Source of the DNA: Artemisia argyi
Taxonomy: Eukaryota; Streptophyta; Magnoliopsida; Asterales; Asteraceae
NCBI GenBank assembly: GCA_030686995.1
Contig: CM060691.1
Location: forward strand, 95,436,743-95,500,742
Reading direction: 5' to 3'
DNA length: 64,000 bases
This document shows positions 34,541 to 45,988 of this stretch, one piece after another. The position numbers and the translations under genes were made by a program. The notes beneath the pieces are model-generated. The model did no database searches, had not been told where the DNA came from, and saw only the letters and a list, made by a program, of their open reading frames with translations. Each line of letters begins with the position of its first letter. The stretch's first letter is position 1.

Positions 34541-35634
34541 TTGTACATATTTGTGGGCATCATATAATTAATATTTATACTACCCACGTATGCGGTGCGA
34601 CGATCTAAACATTAACATGCGCTAGTCACCAGGGGTGTTATCGGGTCGGGTTCAATCGGGTTATTAATTATGAAAAAAGTGACCCGCAACCCGACCCGAT
34701 AGTTAATCAGGTTATTGGGTTCGGGTTGTTGTCGGGTCGGGTGATTAAGGCTAATCGGATTCTTTAGTTTTATTTTTACCCATAAAAAATACACACAAGT
34801 AGCCTTTATATAAAAAAATTGTTTTACTAACCTCTACCCACTGGGAATGCAATTGAACTAATAGGCTATTAATATGTTTACTCTTAAATGATATGGTTGA
34901 ACCTGGCCGGTTTGTAAGTTTCCCAATTGGGACTGCCATTACTATAACGACTAACTTCGACAACTTGGTGTTACATGTTTATTTGGTTTTGGTCGGACTC
35001 TAGGTACTTACAAAGTTACAGTGTCAATTTTGCATGACAAAATCACATGTATAGACTATAAGTCAATCACTTCCTCAATCATTAGGTAGTGTTTGAATTC
35101 GACTTAATTGACTTAATATTATAAAAAATGAATTCATTAAGTTATATGACAAATGTTTTTTTGTGACTTAATATAAAAAAGATGACTGAAAATATTAAAT
35201 AATAAAACTGATGGTGTTTGCATTAAATCATCTCTTAATTAAACATAAATTAATAAAAAAATTTAACAAACGAGCACCGATTCTTACTCGGTCTTAATCA
35301 CTTTAACAATTTGCTTCATCAAGTTGCAAACATTAGCTAGTGGAATTTGGTATATTATGAATGAAGCTTATAATTAGCTAGGAACTGATATTGATTAAAG
35401 GATTAAACCAAACCATTTAGATTGGTTATAAGGTTATAGCAAGCTATAAACCAGTTTATACTACATGGATAGACAGTTTATCAATTTCAAGTTACAAATA
35501 TAAGGCATATGTTTAGAAAAACGAACAAATTGCGTAGATTAGCAATGACTTTTGAATCTTATCAGGTTGACTCGAACCTTACCTTATGGACTTTGTTCAT
35601 CTTTCCAGGAAGTGGAAAGATAACATTGCACGAA
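34541..35634. other. Unassigned DNA with one hAT-type terminus
   Basis: CAGGGGTGTTATCGGGTCGG at 34628 looks like the 5' terminus of an hAT-type MITE, followed by inverted GGGTCGGGT/ACCCGACCC words to about 34745; no matching CACCCCTG end is present. The rest is A/T-rich and featureless. Confidence 0.45.
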
Positions 35635-35738
35635 GGGTAGTGATATTTACACATACACTTTTACTTCATACACATAAATATAATACAACTACAATTTATG
35701 TGTATAAAGTAAAAGTGTATTTGTAGATATCACTACCC
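35635..35738. mobile_element. 104-bp foldback MITE next to the chitinase gene
   Basis: Two arms of about 45 bases differ at only three positions and start GGGTAGTGATAT; the loop is roughly 14 bases. Flanks TTGCACGAA (35626-35634) and TTGCAAGAA (35739-35747) match at eight of nine positions, fitting a 9-bp Mutator-type target duplication. It lies about 470 bp beyond the chitinase stop codon. Confidence 0.75.
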
Positions 35739-35747
35739 TTGCAAGAA

Positions 35748-36209
35748 ATCTAATAACAATTAAATTTCTTGCAATATTGATATGGTTGGTGTTTATGAAT
35801 TACGTAGTAATGTTTTTAGTTATGATTTTTTTTATGATGCAAAGAATGACGATGATGGATTTTTTTTTTCTTATAAAAACCCATTCTTGTACCCACTTAG
35901 GCCCTTACTATAAAAACCCATACTCAAATCCATAGTGTTAACCATATGAGTACAATAAACCATAAGCCACCAAAGTCTTCATATATAGTTTAATTACATT
36001 TCAATGCTAAGATTAGTTGTGTTTTTTCTCTTCCAGTAATTGCGGCACTGAATTGCCACCTAGAGTCGTACATTATATCTTAAAAATTTCTTGAATGTAT
36101 AACTTTGACAACAAATTACACTTATTTATTAAATTTCCAATTAAAACACTTGAGCCATTACACTTTGCTCTTTATTGTAAGTACTAACAAGACCATTGCA
36201 GACTTAAGT
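35748..36209. other. 3' flank of the chitinase gene
   Basis: A/T-rich DNA expected to hold the 3' untranslated region and polyadenylation signals of the minus-strand gene. No other feature is supported. Confidence 0.5.
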
Positions 36210-37399
36210 TTATGCGAAAGGACTTTGATTATAGCAATCAAGATTGTCCCCAGGACTAACTCCTAATATGCTACAATACCTTCTGTAAAATCCAATTCTG
36301 TCTTCCACCTTATCGTTTTGACCTTTCCCACATTCCAAACCACCATTGATAATGTTCGTGATCACTCCATAACCCGAAACCCTACCAGCAGATCTGTCTG
36401 CAGCTGATGGACTCCACCTTCCGGTGATCACGTCATGGCTTGATGGTTTGTTAGCTTGTGGAGTCATCCAGAACCATATCGCTGATCGAAATGATATTGT
36501 CGGGTCGGTGGCTAGGAGATCAGGATTGTTGATTAAGTCCATATTAATTGTCTTTCCAAATTCTCCATAGTTGTAGTTGCTGGTCATTAAATAAATGTTA
36601 CATTATTATTAGATAAAGATTTACCAAGTGTTGTAATGATAGAGAAAACCAAGAACTTACTGAGATAGTTGGATAGGTCCTCTTCCAAAGTAGCTTTGGG
36701 GACATGGCCAGGCAGGAGAGTCACAATACCTATTTGATTGATTTTGTTCTCTAACGAAGCAATATCCCCATGCAAATTGTCCATCCGGTGCAGTTGGCCA
36801 TCCACCTAAGTAGCCAAGCAAAGAGCTCAATCGTTAGCATAGCAAAATATACCAAGTATACTCTAGAGTCCAGACTTGACACGAACACTAGTTTTAACAT
36901 ATTATTGTCGCCAAAAACAACACAAAACCAAAAAAAAAAAAAAAAAAAAAAAAAAGGATATGGGAGTACCTGTTGTTTCATGGGAGGTTTGAGCAAAAAA
37001 AGCCGCGAGCTCTCTTTTTCGATCATCAGTAGTTCCAGTAGTGCCAAATCCATTATAAGCACTTGCAGCATTAATAAAAGCAGAGTAAGAGTAAAATCCG
37101 TTTGCACGACATCTTGGGTCATTTCGGTACTTAAGCATTTGATCAAAAATAGAAGAAGTAACGATGGAAGCAACATCACCACCAGTGCCTGGTCCCGGTG
37201 ATGGTGTAGTACCACTCCCACTGCACTGACTCTGACATTTATTTTCTGGGAGGCAGTGAGCGGGAGTGTTTCCACAAAAGCCCCATTGGCTACAACAGTT
37301 TCCGTTGGTACATGGCCTGTTACCACCTTGAGTCCCACAGTCTTGAGCGGAGACTGTTGCTACAAGAACGAGAATAGTTACTAGTAGAAAGCTATTCAT
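36210..37399 (-). CDS. Class I chitinase (chitin-binding hevein domain plus GH19), three exons
   Basis: Exons are 37399-36970, 36805-36661 and 36579-36210; all borders are GT-AG and the frame joins to 314 residues. It hydrolyses beta-1,4 GlcNAc links in chitin and belongs to the PR-3 defence proteins. Residues 1-18 are a signal peptide, 19-60 a hevein domain with all eight Cys, then a Ser/Gly/Pro/Thr hinge and the GH19 domain. Catalytic Glu141 (SHETTG) and Glu163 (CFVREQ) are 22 residues apart, as in barley chitinase (67 and 89). [20 protein letters not shown] and [10 protein letters not shown] are present. The protein ends NQSPFA, with little or no vacuolar C-terminal extension, so secretion to the apoplast is plausible. 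Intron 1 (36806-36969) carries A(26) on the plus strand. No lesion is visible. Confidence 0.95.
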
Positions 37400-37455
37400 G
37401 GTATGTTAATGTGATAGATCGAGTTGGGATGAGAATTGAAATGTAGAACTTGATG

Positions 37456-37492
37456 TATTTATAATAATGTGTGGGGTTTCCTTTTTTTGACC
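37456..37492 (-). promoter_or_regulatory. Chitinase core promoter: TATA box and W-box
   Basis: TATAAATA on the minus strand lies at 37456-37463, about 57 bases before the start codon. A WRKY-type W-box core (TTGACC, plus strand) is at 37487-37492, about 25 bases further upstream. WRKY control would suit a pathogen-induced chitinase, but this is inference from motif position only. Confidence 0.55.
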
Positions 37493-38105
37493 GGGTATTT
37501 GTGAACTATCCATTTTCATGACAATTCTTGAGCTAAATATAGAAATACTGATATTCTTAAGACACGAAATATCATTAAATAAGGTGAGGATAACGTGCGT
37601 GATTGTATCATGTATATTGTATGCCTTGATACGTAACACCTTGATGATAGTCCACAAGATTCATTTGAAGAGTCAATAATATATATAGTTCAATATAAGG
37701 TGGCAAGTGACAAATACACGTCTTTTAGCACATCACAAACTATTACTATTAATACTTATAACAAGTTAACTATATAATGCAAGAAAAAAAATGGAATTAC
37801 CCTCAGATTGCACCACGTATATAAATATATAGTATCAAAAACGTATATTAAATCTCGTATCGTATTTGACAGACTAATACTAGTATCTAGAAACAATGAA
37901 TTTCAAATTTCATAACATGTTATGTACAATACCATTAAAGTATTCACCGAACTAATTCTTGTCTATTGACTTGTTCAAAACATAATATTCACAAAGATTG
38001 ATGGCTTTTGACCACTTAACCAAAAGTACAAGTGCATAAATCGAAAAATCTCTTGACTGACTTTGTCGACCATGTTTGATAAGTTGTATAATAACAAGAT
38101 TGAAA
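37493..38105. other. Upstream region of the chitinase gene
   Basis: A/T-rich non-coding DNA. No further element recognised. Confidence 0.5.
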
Positions 38106-38320
38106 AATCACACCAATTTTTATGTCAAACGGAATGTTTTTCTATTTATTCTTATTTGTTTGGATAACAAACCATGTCCAGCGACGAGTGTATCTCGTTT
38201 TATTCACCCGGTTGCATCACGGTTTCGATCAATGATAAATGTTTGCCAGAACATTGAAGTGTGACAAACTGATCTATAGAGTTATACTCGTGCACTACAT
38301 TGTGTATACAAATTTGCTGA
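38106..38320 (-). repeat. Upstream block duplicated at 34315-34540
   Basis: Distal upstream DNA of the chitinase gene with a diverged copy on the other side of the gene. See the partner entry for shared words. Confidence 0.5.
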
Positions 38321-38944
38321 TGCACATGTATATATAATTTATGCAAAGCTACTCAGTCCCTTCAGAATGTTCCTCAATACATCATTAAACTTCTATGATA
38401 TTGTTGAAGCATATTTCTTTCGGGTAGATCTTGATGGCTTTCACGTGTCATCCATTCTTGTCCCGAGCTTCAAAGTGTGCTACAAACATAAAAGAACCCG
38501 TTAGAAGGGGTCCTGAGGCCGAAGCCCCGGGAACCACCCTCCGACGGTCAAGTCAGTACCTCGTATGTAGAGGATTTAGTATGTATATAATGTGTTGTGG
38601 TGTATTATGTGTGTAAGATGAGATGATGTAAAATGAGATAGAGATAGTGGTATATATAGAGAGAAAGAGGTAGGTACCAAATTGGTGCCTCGATACCTGT
38701 TCTGTCTTCGGAATGAACACACCAAGCTACTCCTAGTCTAGGTATTAGGTGTCATGTCACGTGGGAGACACAATCCCGTGAAATCCGGGTTAGGCGGCGT
38801 AGTCCAGTTCTTACATCGGACTGCTGGGTAAAAGGGGGTGTACTTGCATAAAAAGGGACGTGTACCTTTATTGTCCTTCAGCACATGCCCTTTGGACAAG
38901 GGTGGCATCTGCCTTTCGGCAATGACCTTCGGAGACTCTTTGGT

Positions 38945-39335
38945 CCGGCACGTGTCGTCCGGACACATACGCCAACAAGTTCCCCCAGTATTGTAGTATC
39001 GGTTGAAGACCAATGGTGCAATACTTAAAGAATATGTTAATGCCTTTCGGCATATGTCTGCCTCCCGGAATGTGTCGTCCGGACACATACGTTAACATGT
39101 CCCCCCATTATTGCATTATTAGTAAAAGACTGATCATGTAATACTTAAAGAATATCTTTATGGCCTTTCGGCATATCATTCGGACATGCCTTTCGTCCAG
39201 TGAACATCTTAGAGTGTTTTACCAAGTGGCCCATAAGCCAGTGCTTCATAAGGCGAGTCGGGTCTATCAGACCATATACGCCATCATGTCCCCCCAATAT
39301 TGTATTGTTGACATAGTCAATGATGCTATACTTAA
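38945..39335. repeat. Three diverged units carrying ACATACG...CCCCC...TATTG
   Basis: Units start near 38963, 39082 and 39270. Each has ACACATACG or ATATACG, a CCAACA/TTAACA word, a C run and a TATTG word followed by a palindrome-like TACTTAAA; the first two are followed by CCTTTCGGCATAT. Spacing is about 119 and 188 bases. Confidence 0.65.
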
Positions 39336-39888
39336 ACTTTATCTTGTCTTTATATATACATTTTCATAATTCTTTCTGAGTGGTTGTGAACCACCAGCAA
39401 GGTGCATTGTTGGCCGGAGGGCGAAAGCCATACATTGTTGTTTCCATCATCCCTTTGTTTTCTGCACAAATGAAACATAACTTCTCTACCATAATCATTA
39501 TTTTTTGTGAAGTGTCATTAGATGTCATTTATTTTAATAACAAACTTATACCAAACATTTGTTTTCTATTACTGTTGCTACTCGCATAGCCCTGGAGGTA
39601 CAAGCTTATATGTTTGATTTAAGTTTTGATCATAAACATACACCAACCGCTTGTTTTTTTATTACCTTTGCTATTTATATAGCTCTGGAAGTACAAGCTT
39701 ATATGTTAGAGACGCTTACTTTTTAGATCAGTTTTTGGCATATAGATATTGACTACGCGGAGTCACATAATAACTTATCTAGCTGATAACATAGCCATCC
39801 GGAGTAGACATCGACACATAGGCCGCTTTTAGTTTCTCCACGAGGTATATTGCCGTTCGGTGGATAGCACTTGGGCCTTCCTAAATGA

Positions 39889-40083
39889 CTTCCGAAACTG
39901 TTTAGCCACTCGAGCATTCGAAGTGATTTATTCACTCTAGCATCTAAGATGTCTTAGGCATCCGAAACGGTTTTGACCGCTCGAGCATCCGAAGTGGTTT
40001 ACTCACTCGAGCATCCAAGATGTCTTGGGCATCCGAAACGGTTTTGACCACTCGAGCATCCGAAGTGATTTATTCACTCGGGC
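39889..40083. repeat. Minisatellite with a unit of about 73 bp, 2.7 copies
   Basis: Each unit contains CCGAAACGGTTTTGACC, CTCGAGCATCCGAAGTG and ATCCAAGATGTCTTGGGCA. CTCGAGCATCC words occur on both sides of each unit. The first copy is the most diverged. Confidence 0.8.
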
Positions 40084-40139
40084 GTTTATGTGATTTCCGA
40101 TGGGGGCTATTCAGCCTTGTAATTGCTACGCATGTGGAA

Positions 40140-40600
40140 CCTCACATCGTTATTCCTGCACAATAAGACACGAAAGCTCTTCTGCTTTTCTTGTTAGATA
40201 AACACAATGTTTCATATATCAATATAAAAATCGGGTCACAACCGAAACGTGACATAACCGATGGAGATGTTATACTATATTCCCCCCAGTTCAACGATGC
40301 TAATGCTTGTTAGTATCGTTGAAATTAATTAGGACATAATCAAATGATCATGCTTTGATTTCTGTGAAATCATCATCTCATGCTTACTAGTCTTGTAGAA
40401 TAAAACATGAAAGCTCTTTTGCTTTCTCCCGATAAATACGACAAACAAAATATTTCACTTGTATCAATATATAAATGGGTCACAATGTTATCGTAACAAA
40501 ACCGATGAAGGTGTCATACCACTATACTCCCCCCAGTTCAGCAGTACTAAATCTTTTTATCGTTGAACTCAAATACCACAAGACGCTAAATAACATAATC
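40140..40600. repeat. Two direct units of about 240 bp
   Basis: Shared words include GAAAGCTCTT, TATCAATATA, GGGTCACAA, ACCGATG and CCCCCCAGTTCA followed by a CGTTGAA word. Identity is about 70 percent, so this is an old duplication. Confidence 0.65.
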
Positions 40601-41684
40601 AACAAATAATAACCAAGGGTTCCATGGATGTTAAATATAAAACATGTAGCATTCTCTCATATCTGACGGTCGGGTGTCGACCACATTTGTCAAACTTAAT
40701 AGTACATGTCATGTTTGTCACAAATTTCTATTTTACTAATGCTTTTGTTTTACAATTTTAGTTTGCCATGGCCAGGATCGTCGTCCAAAAATGGATTTTG
40801 TTTGAAGATCGGTCTTAAGATTTTGACAACCGGAGGTCATGAAGCGGAACTCGTTAGACAGACCAAAATTAAAGAACCAAAGCTCACGGTAATCGGGTAT
40901 GTATCATTATATAAGTTGTATGTGTCGCCTTTCTCAACCTTTTTCATTGGAGACCAAGTTAGCAGTTTCTTAGGCATGCTTAGCACACGCGTGTCGCGAT
41001 CGTTAGAGCTTCGATACTGAAACACCGGAAGGTAATTGTAGGGTGTGTCGAAGCTATATAAAGACGGACGTGAAGATCATTAAGTTAAGAAGGATCGGAG
41101 CTTGAGGTCCTCCTTGCCGAGGTCTAGGAAACGAAGGTCACTCGTTGTTGAGTTCGAAACTCAAAAAATAGACCAACAATAGAGAAACGAAGGTCATAAG
41201 CATCCGAAATGCGTGGTTCATCTACATTCGTGCTTCACATATGTTGTGTGCGGGGCTTCGGTGATGGGACCTGAAGGATCTCATCATGTTCTTTATTGAC
41301 CGAGCATCTGACACCATTGTGATCGGAGTGCTAAAGTGAATCTAAAAATTTAGGATTTAGGCTGGTTAAAGTTCGAATAGACGAAACGTTGGAGCGATCA
41401 TGACCATGTAACGGAGGTTAAGAGACCGAGAAGAGCCCAAGTAAACGGAAGACAAGTACCGCCACATAAACTCGAAAATTTAAGATCGGCAATCGGAGCA
41501 TATTTACTATACGGAGCAGAGGTATCAATCATTTTTGTGTTGAAAACGAACCGATAAGCGGGTTTGTAAGGCTAGTTTAACGGAGCCCGACATTAAATAC
41601 TCAGATTCATTTGTATGTACAACCAGAGATGACGAAAATAATTAACGGTGAATTGGTCGAAAGATAAAAAAGAATAAATACACA

Positions 41685-42268
<584 letters not shown>

Positions 42269-42337
<69 letters not shown>
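42269..42337. repeat. Microsatellite (TA)34
   Basis: A pure TA run directly right of the foldback element. Confidence 0.95.
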
Positions 42338-42340
<3 letters not shown>

Positions 42341-42549
42341 GACGAAATTCAAACATCTAATAGAATAGTTATAGCACGTCTAGAGGCCACCAATGGAAAT
42401 GTCTTACGAAGGTTAATTAGTCAAAAAGAATAAAATGAAAGTCATTATTTTACATGTATCGAACCGTCTCAGATTGCTAGAAACGTGCCGCTCGTAGGAT
42501 GGTGAGAAAGGTTTAAACAAAAGTTGGATTGAGTAACGGACCAAGAGAG

Positions 42550-42919
42550 TGTTGGATTAATCATTTATGTCATGGGTCACGTAATCACGTATGCATGGCT
42601 GGAGCTTTGGAAATAATATATCTATGGTTTCATGTATTATATTAGTTAATAGTTTGAATTGGTAAGAGCTCTGACCGAATTTTATGTATGCACTTGCACG
42701 TTGGGTAGAAGTGCATGCTCATGTTTACCTGGTCTTTAGTAAGTAGTAGGTTGTTGCTATTTTCATGCTTCAGTTGGTTTCTTGTGAAGGCTATATATAG
42801 GCCACATGTTATAATAATAAAGGTGTGCTTCTCTGTAAACATCACTTTCATATATAAAAGTAGTGACTTTATTTTCATATCAGTGAGTTGAGTGTGAGGA
42901 GTGCCATCTATTTTCTACA
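42550..42919 (+). mobile_element. 5' LTR of a copia element, plus strand
   Basis: The 370-bp unit starts TGTTGGATTA and ends TTTTCTACA, and a primer binding site follows. A TATA box (CTATATATAGG) is at 42791-42801. The partner LTR is not seen; the internal region is cut by the CACTA element at 43333. Confidence 0.75.
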
Positions 42920-42920
42920 T

Positions 42921-42934
42921 TTGGTATCAAGAGC
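42921..42934 (+). promoter_or_regulatory. Copia primer binding site
   Basis: TTGGTATCAAGAGC lies one base after the LTR and matches the copia-type site for initiator methionine tRNA. Confidence 0.8.
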
Positions 42935-43332
42935 TTCGTTCGATTAAAAGGCGGGTTTGAGAGTCGACTTTCGGAGGTGAGGAGCCTTCGGGTGCGGGGC
43001 TGCCATCTCAGCGGAAGCGTGGACAGCAGGGGCGTCAATAGGACTGGTTTACAGCAGAAGACAGAGATCGGTAAAGTGTTTTGGGACATCCATTGTCGTG
43101 GGGGAGACGGGGAGTACCGTTCTAGACGACGGGGGTGACCGGTGATGAACATAAGTGGTCCGTAGCTGTTAGTCGTGATCAAAGGGTTATGATCGAATCC
43201 GACGGTAGGTTGTAGGTCATCGAAAAATGGAGAGATTAACCTGTTCGCGGGATAAACGGACGGGAAGAGTCGTGAAAAGTAGGGAGCTTTGATTCGATTC
43301 GTTTGGCGGGTGAAAGAAAACGGTAGACGCGG
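42935..43332 (+). other. Copia leader, truncated by the CACTA insertion
   Basis: G+C-rich leader DNA that ends at the CACTA terminus. No gag start is reached. I did not find its continuation on the other side of the CACTA block. Confidence 0.6.
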
Positions 43333-43469
43333 CACTACAACAAAAGTGGCTTTTTAGGACCCCCATAAGCGTCATAAAATGGTACTTTTTAGGACCTTTC
43401 ATTTAATAGGACCAAGGATGAAAGCGTTTCATGTAAGGCGGTTGTAATAGGTCCAAAGCGTCCTAATAT

Positions 43470-44290
43470 CTGAAATACCCTTATGAAACCAATTTTATGG
43501 TCGTATTATATGTCTATGAACAACCCAAATAGCGTCCTAATAAAACCATATTAGGACAATTTTACATTGTTTTGACATGTGATTACCTACTTTTAATCTT
43601 TTGAGTCACATAAAAACGTCCTTAAAAGTATTGTTAGGACGCTTATGATGTAACATCATAGCTATTTTAGCAATCAAGAAAAGGGTCCTAATAACCCAAA
43701 TAAGATTATGATACCAATTTTATGGTCGCATAATAGGTCTATAAACAACCCAAATAACGTCCTAATAAAAACATATTAGGACACTTTTACAATGTTCTCA
43801 CATTTGTTAACCTACTTTTAATCTTTTGATACACATACAAGCGTCCTTGAAGGTTAATTCTTAGGACGGTTATCATATACCATTATAGTTACTTTAACAC
43901 CAAGAAAAGGGTCCTAATATCCCAAATACGATTATGAAACCAAATTTATGGTCGCATAATATGTCTATGAACAACCAAATAATGTCCTAATAACAACATA
44001 TTAGGACACTTTTACAATGTTGTAAAACGTGGTTACCTAATTTTAATATTTTGATACACATACAAGCGTACTTAAAAGATAATTGTTAGGACGCTTATCA
44101 TATAACATTATAGCTACTTTAGCACCAAGAAAAGGGTTCTAATATCTCAAAGAAGATTATGAAACCAATTTTTTGGTCGTATAAAATGTCTATTAACAAC
44201 CTAAATAACGTCCTAATAACAACATATTAGGACACTTTTACAATGTTAAGTTAATTGTTAGGACGGTTAATAAGTTTAAGAGGACTATTT
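43470..44290. repeat. CACTA subterminal array, four units of about 225 bp
   Basis: Starts near 43475, 43697, 43921 and 44150. Each unit has AAACCAATTTTATGGTCG, GTCTATGAACAACC, a GTCCTAATA word, ACATATTAGGACAC and a TTAGGACGCTTAT word. TAGGAC and GTCCTA occur many times in both orientations here and in the first 120 bases of the element, as expected for transposase-binding subterminal motifs. Confidence 0.85.
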
Positions 44291-44936
44291 CAAAGTCCTG
44301 ACAAGTCATATGATAGGACGCTATTTTCACCATGCACTCTATTATTACGATATGAATAAAACATCAACTAATTATTAAATGAATAAAACGAAATTGTATT
44401 TCAAATAAGCAATTGTCATAACAAAAGCACTAAACATAAATAAGGTAGACAATATCCAACATAAAGTCTTGTAACATTAAACAATAAATTAAAGCAACAA
44501 GAAGCTTAGTCCGTGGTCATCATGCATCCTCTCTCAATCCTCACGGACCACCTACAAATAAACACCCATGTATAAGCATTAAGCTCCATGTTAGTAAAAT
44601 TATTGGTATCACAAGATTAAGACATACCGAGATAAAGGGACAAGGCCATGCTATGGTTGCACCAACACAGTCTTCAATTGTGGCAAATAACCCATATGGT
44701 CTCACCAACATTTCATCTCTTTTTGTTGGTACTTGAACGTTTACCTCACACCATCCTCGTCCAATCTCTGTACCACCAACTATATCATTTGGGTTCAAGC
44801 TCCTCACCCATCCTTTTGCTACAGTCTCAGTTGAGTTTAGAATGCTTTTAAGGAAAACTTCATCCCCGACCTAGATTTCAGTTTTCAACAAACATTTATC
44901 AATTTATAGTCAGACACATGTATTAGGTTAAACAGA

Positions 44937-45025
44937 TGTAATACTGCAGGTATGGAGGCTGGTGTATACGAAGGAGGTCAAAAATTGATCAATGTAATAC
45001 TGCAGGTATGGAGGCTGGTGTATAC
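44937..45025. repeat. Two copies of a 33-bp direct repeat
   Basis: 44937-44969 and 44993-45025 are identical, beginning TGTAATACTGCAGG. They lie at the left edge of the LTR-like insert in intron 8. Confidence 0.9.
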
Positions 45026-45938
45026 TAAATAAGCTATAAATAAGCTACAATAAGCTAAATAAGCTGTAACTACATGAGTTGTACCTAGATTAAGCTAAAA
45101 ACTACCAGATAAGCTAAAGGAATAAGCTGTAGACCACAATAAGCACTTGGCCAAATATCACAGGCCAAACAGGACAAAACCAAGAACCTTGCAGCCCTTG
45201 TGGGGCCCACTAGGGTTGACAGGGATCCAAAGTGAGACTTGATATGAAAAGGTGACTTATTGAGGTTTCTAAAAAGCTAGGACTAAAGGTTTGGGTCCCA
45301 CAGATAAGCACTTGAGGAGGGCTTGAACTTGGGTGGTCAACACTGATCACTCAGTGTATGGGTGGAATTGGACAAACAAAAAGCTAACTGCAGCCCTATC
45401 TAATAAGCTCAAAAGTTTGAAATAAGCCCTGAACCTTATAGATGAGCTTATTGGCTTTCCAAAAAACCAATAAGCTCACTATGGGCCCTACTAATGAAGA
45501 AGCTAAGGCACATGGAAAGTTGGGGTTTTGAGCTGATGCCCTGGTGCAGGGCAATGTTTAGCCATGCAGGCCACTTTGAACTATCACCTAAGCCAGAGAA
45601 AAAATCATAAAAATAAGCTAACTATGGGATTCAAAAGCTTAGATGGGGAATTTCAACATGTAAAAATCTCAATACTTGAATCTCAACACAAAATTTACAA
45701 AAATTCTCCCAAGATCTGAGTTTCTGACTAACATACCATTTTAACTTTTTGATTTTGAACTTAAACTTTGGCTTTAATGAAACTTGTTTGATCCCTATGC
45801 ACTAATTATGATTATTTATGCTATGATAACACTAATTTAAGATACATGAACAAGATTTAGACCAAGTGGGTGAGATTTGATCCTCACAAGTCCCAACAGT
45901 GGAATGTGAGAGTGAAGGTAATTTGATTTTGACTTTCT
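45026..45938 (-). mobile_element. Diverged Athila-type LTR fragment in an intron
   Basis: Order and wording follow the Athila LTR at 6200-6850: repeated AATAAGCTAA words, a TGATCACTCAGTGTATGG/GTGCTCAGTATAG word, GTGCAGGGCAATGTTTA, TTGAATCTCAACACAAA and GATTTTGACTTTCTC. Identity is well below that between the two LTRs here, so this is an older, related insertion. No coding sequence. Confidence 0.55.
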
Positions 45939-45988
45939 CTAGTTCAAACCTTGGTTTTATAGTTTTACTAGTTCAAACCTTGGTTTTA
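45939..45988. repeat. Two copies of a 21-bp direct repeat
   Basis: 45939-45959 and 45968-45988 both read CTAGTTCAAACCTTGGTTTT plus A. They lie at the right edge of the LTR-like insert and mirror the duplication at its left edge. Confidence 0.9.

Larger units (their letters stand above)
38321..41680. other. Repeat-rich unassigned region, probably non-coding retroelement DNA
   Basis: No gene is supported. G+C rises near 38480-38560 and 38700-39100. Several internal repeat families are listed separately. Recurrent CCCCCCAGT/CCCCCCATT/CCCCCCAAT words (38976, 39101, 39292, 40283, 40533) resemble polypurine tracts of a minus-strand element. That suggests the non-coding part of a Tat-type gypsy element, but there is no coding sequence to prove it. 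Confidence 0.35.

Noticed and set aside
36751..37338. 195-codon frame overlapping the chitinase
   Set aside because: Wrong frame of exon 1 and reads through the A-tract intron. The spliced GH19 model explains the locus fully.
39753..40083. Regular repeats that at first sight suggest a CRISPR array
   Set aside because: Units are adjacent diverged copies without unique spacers, and the host is a plant nuclear genome.
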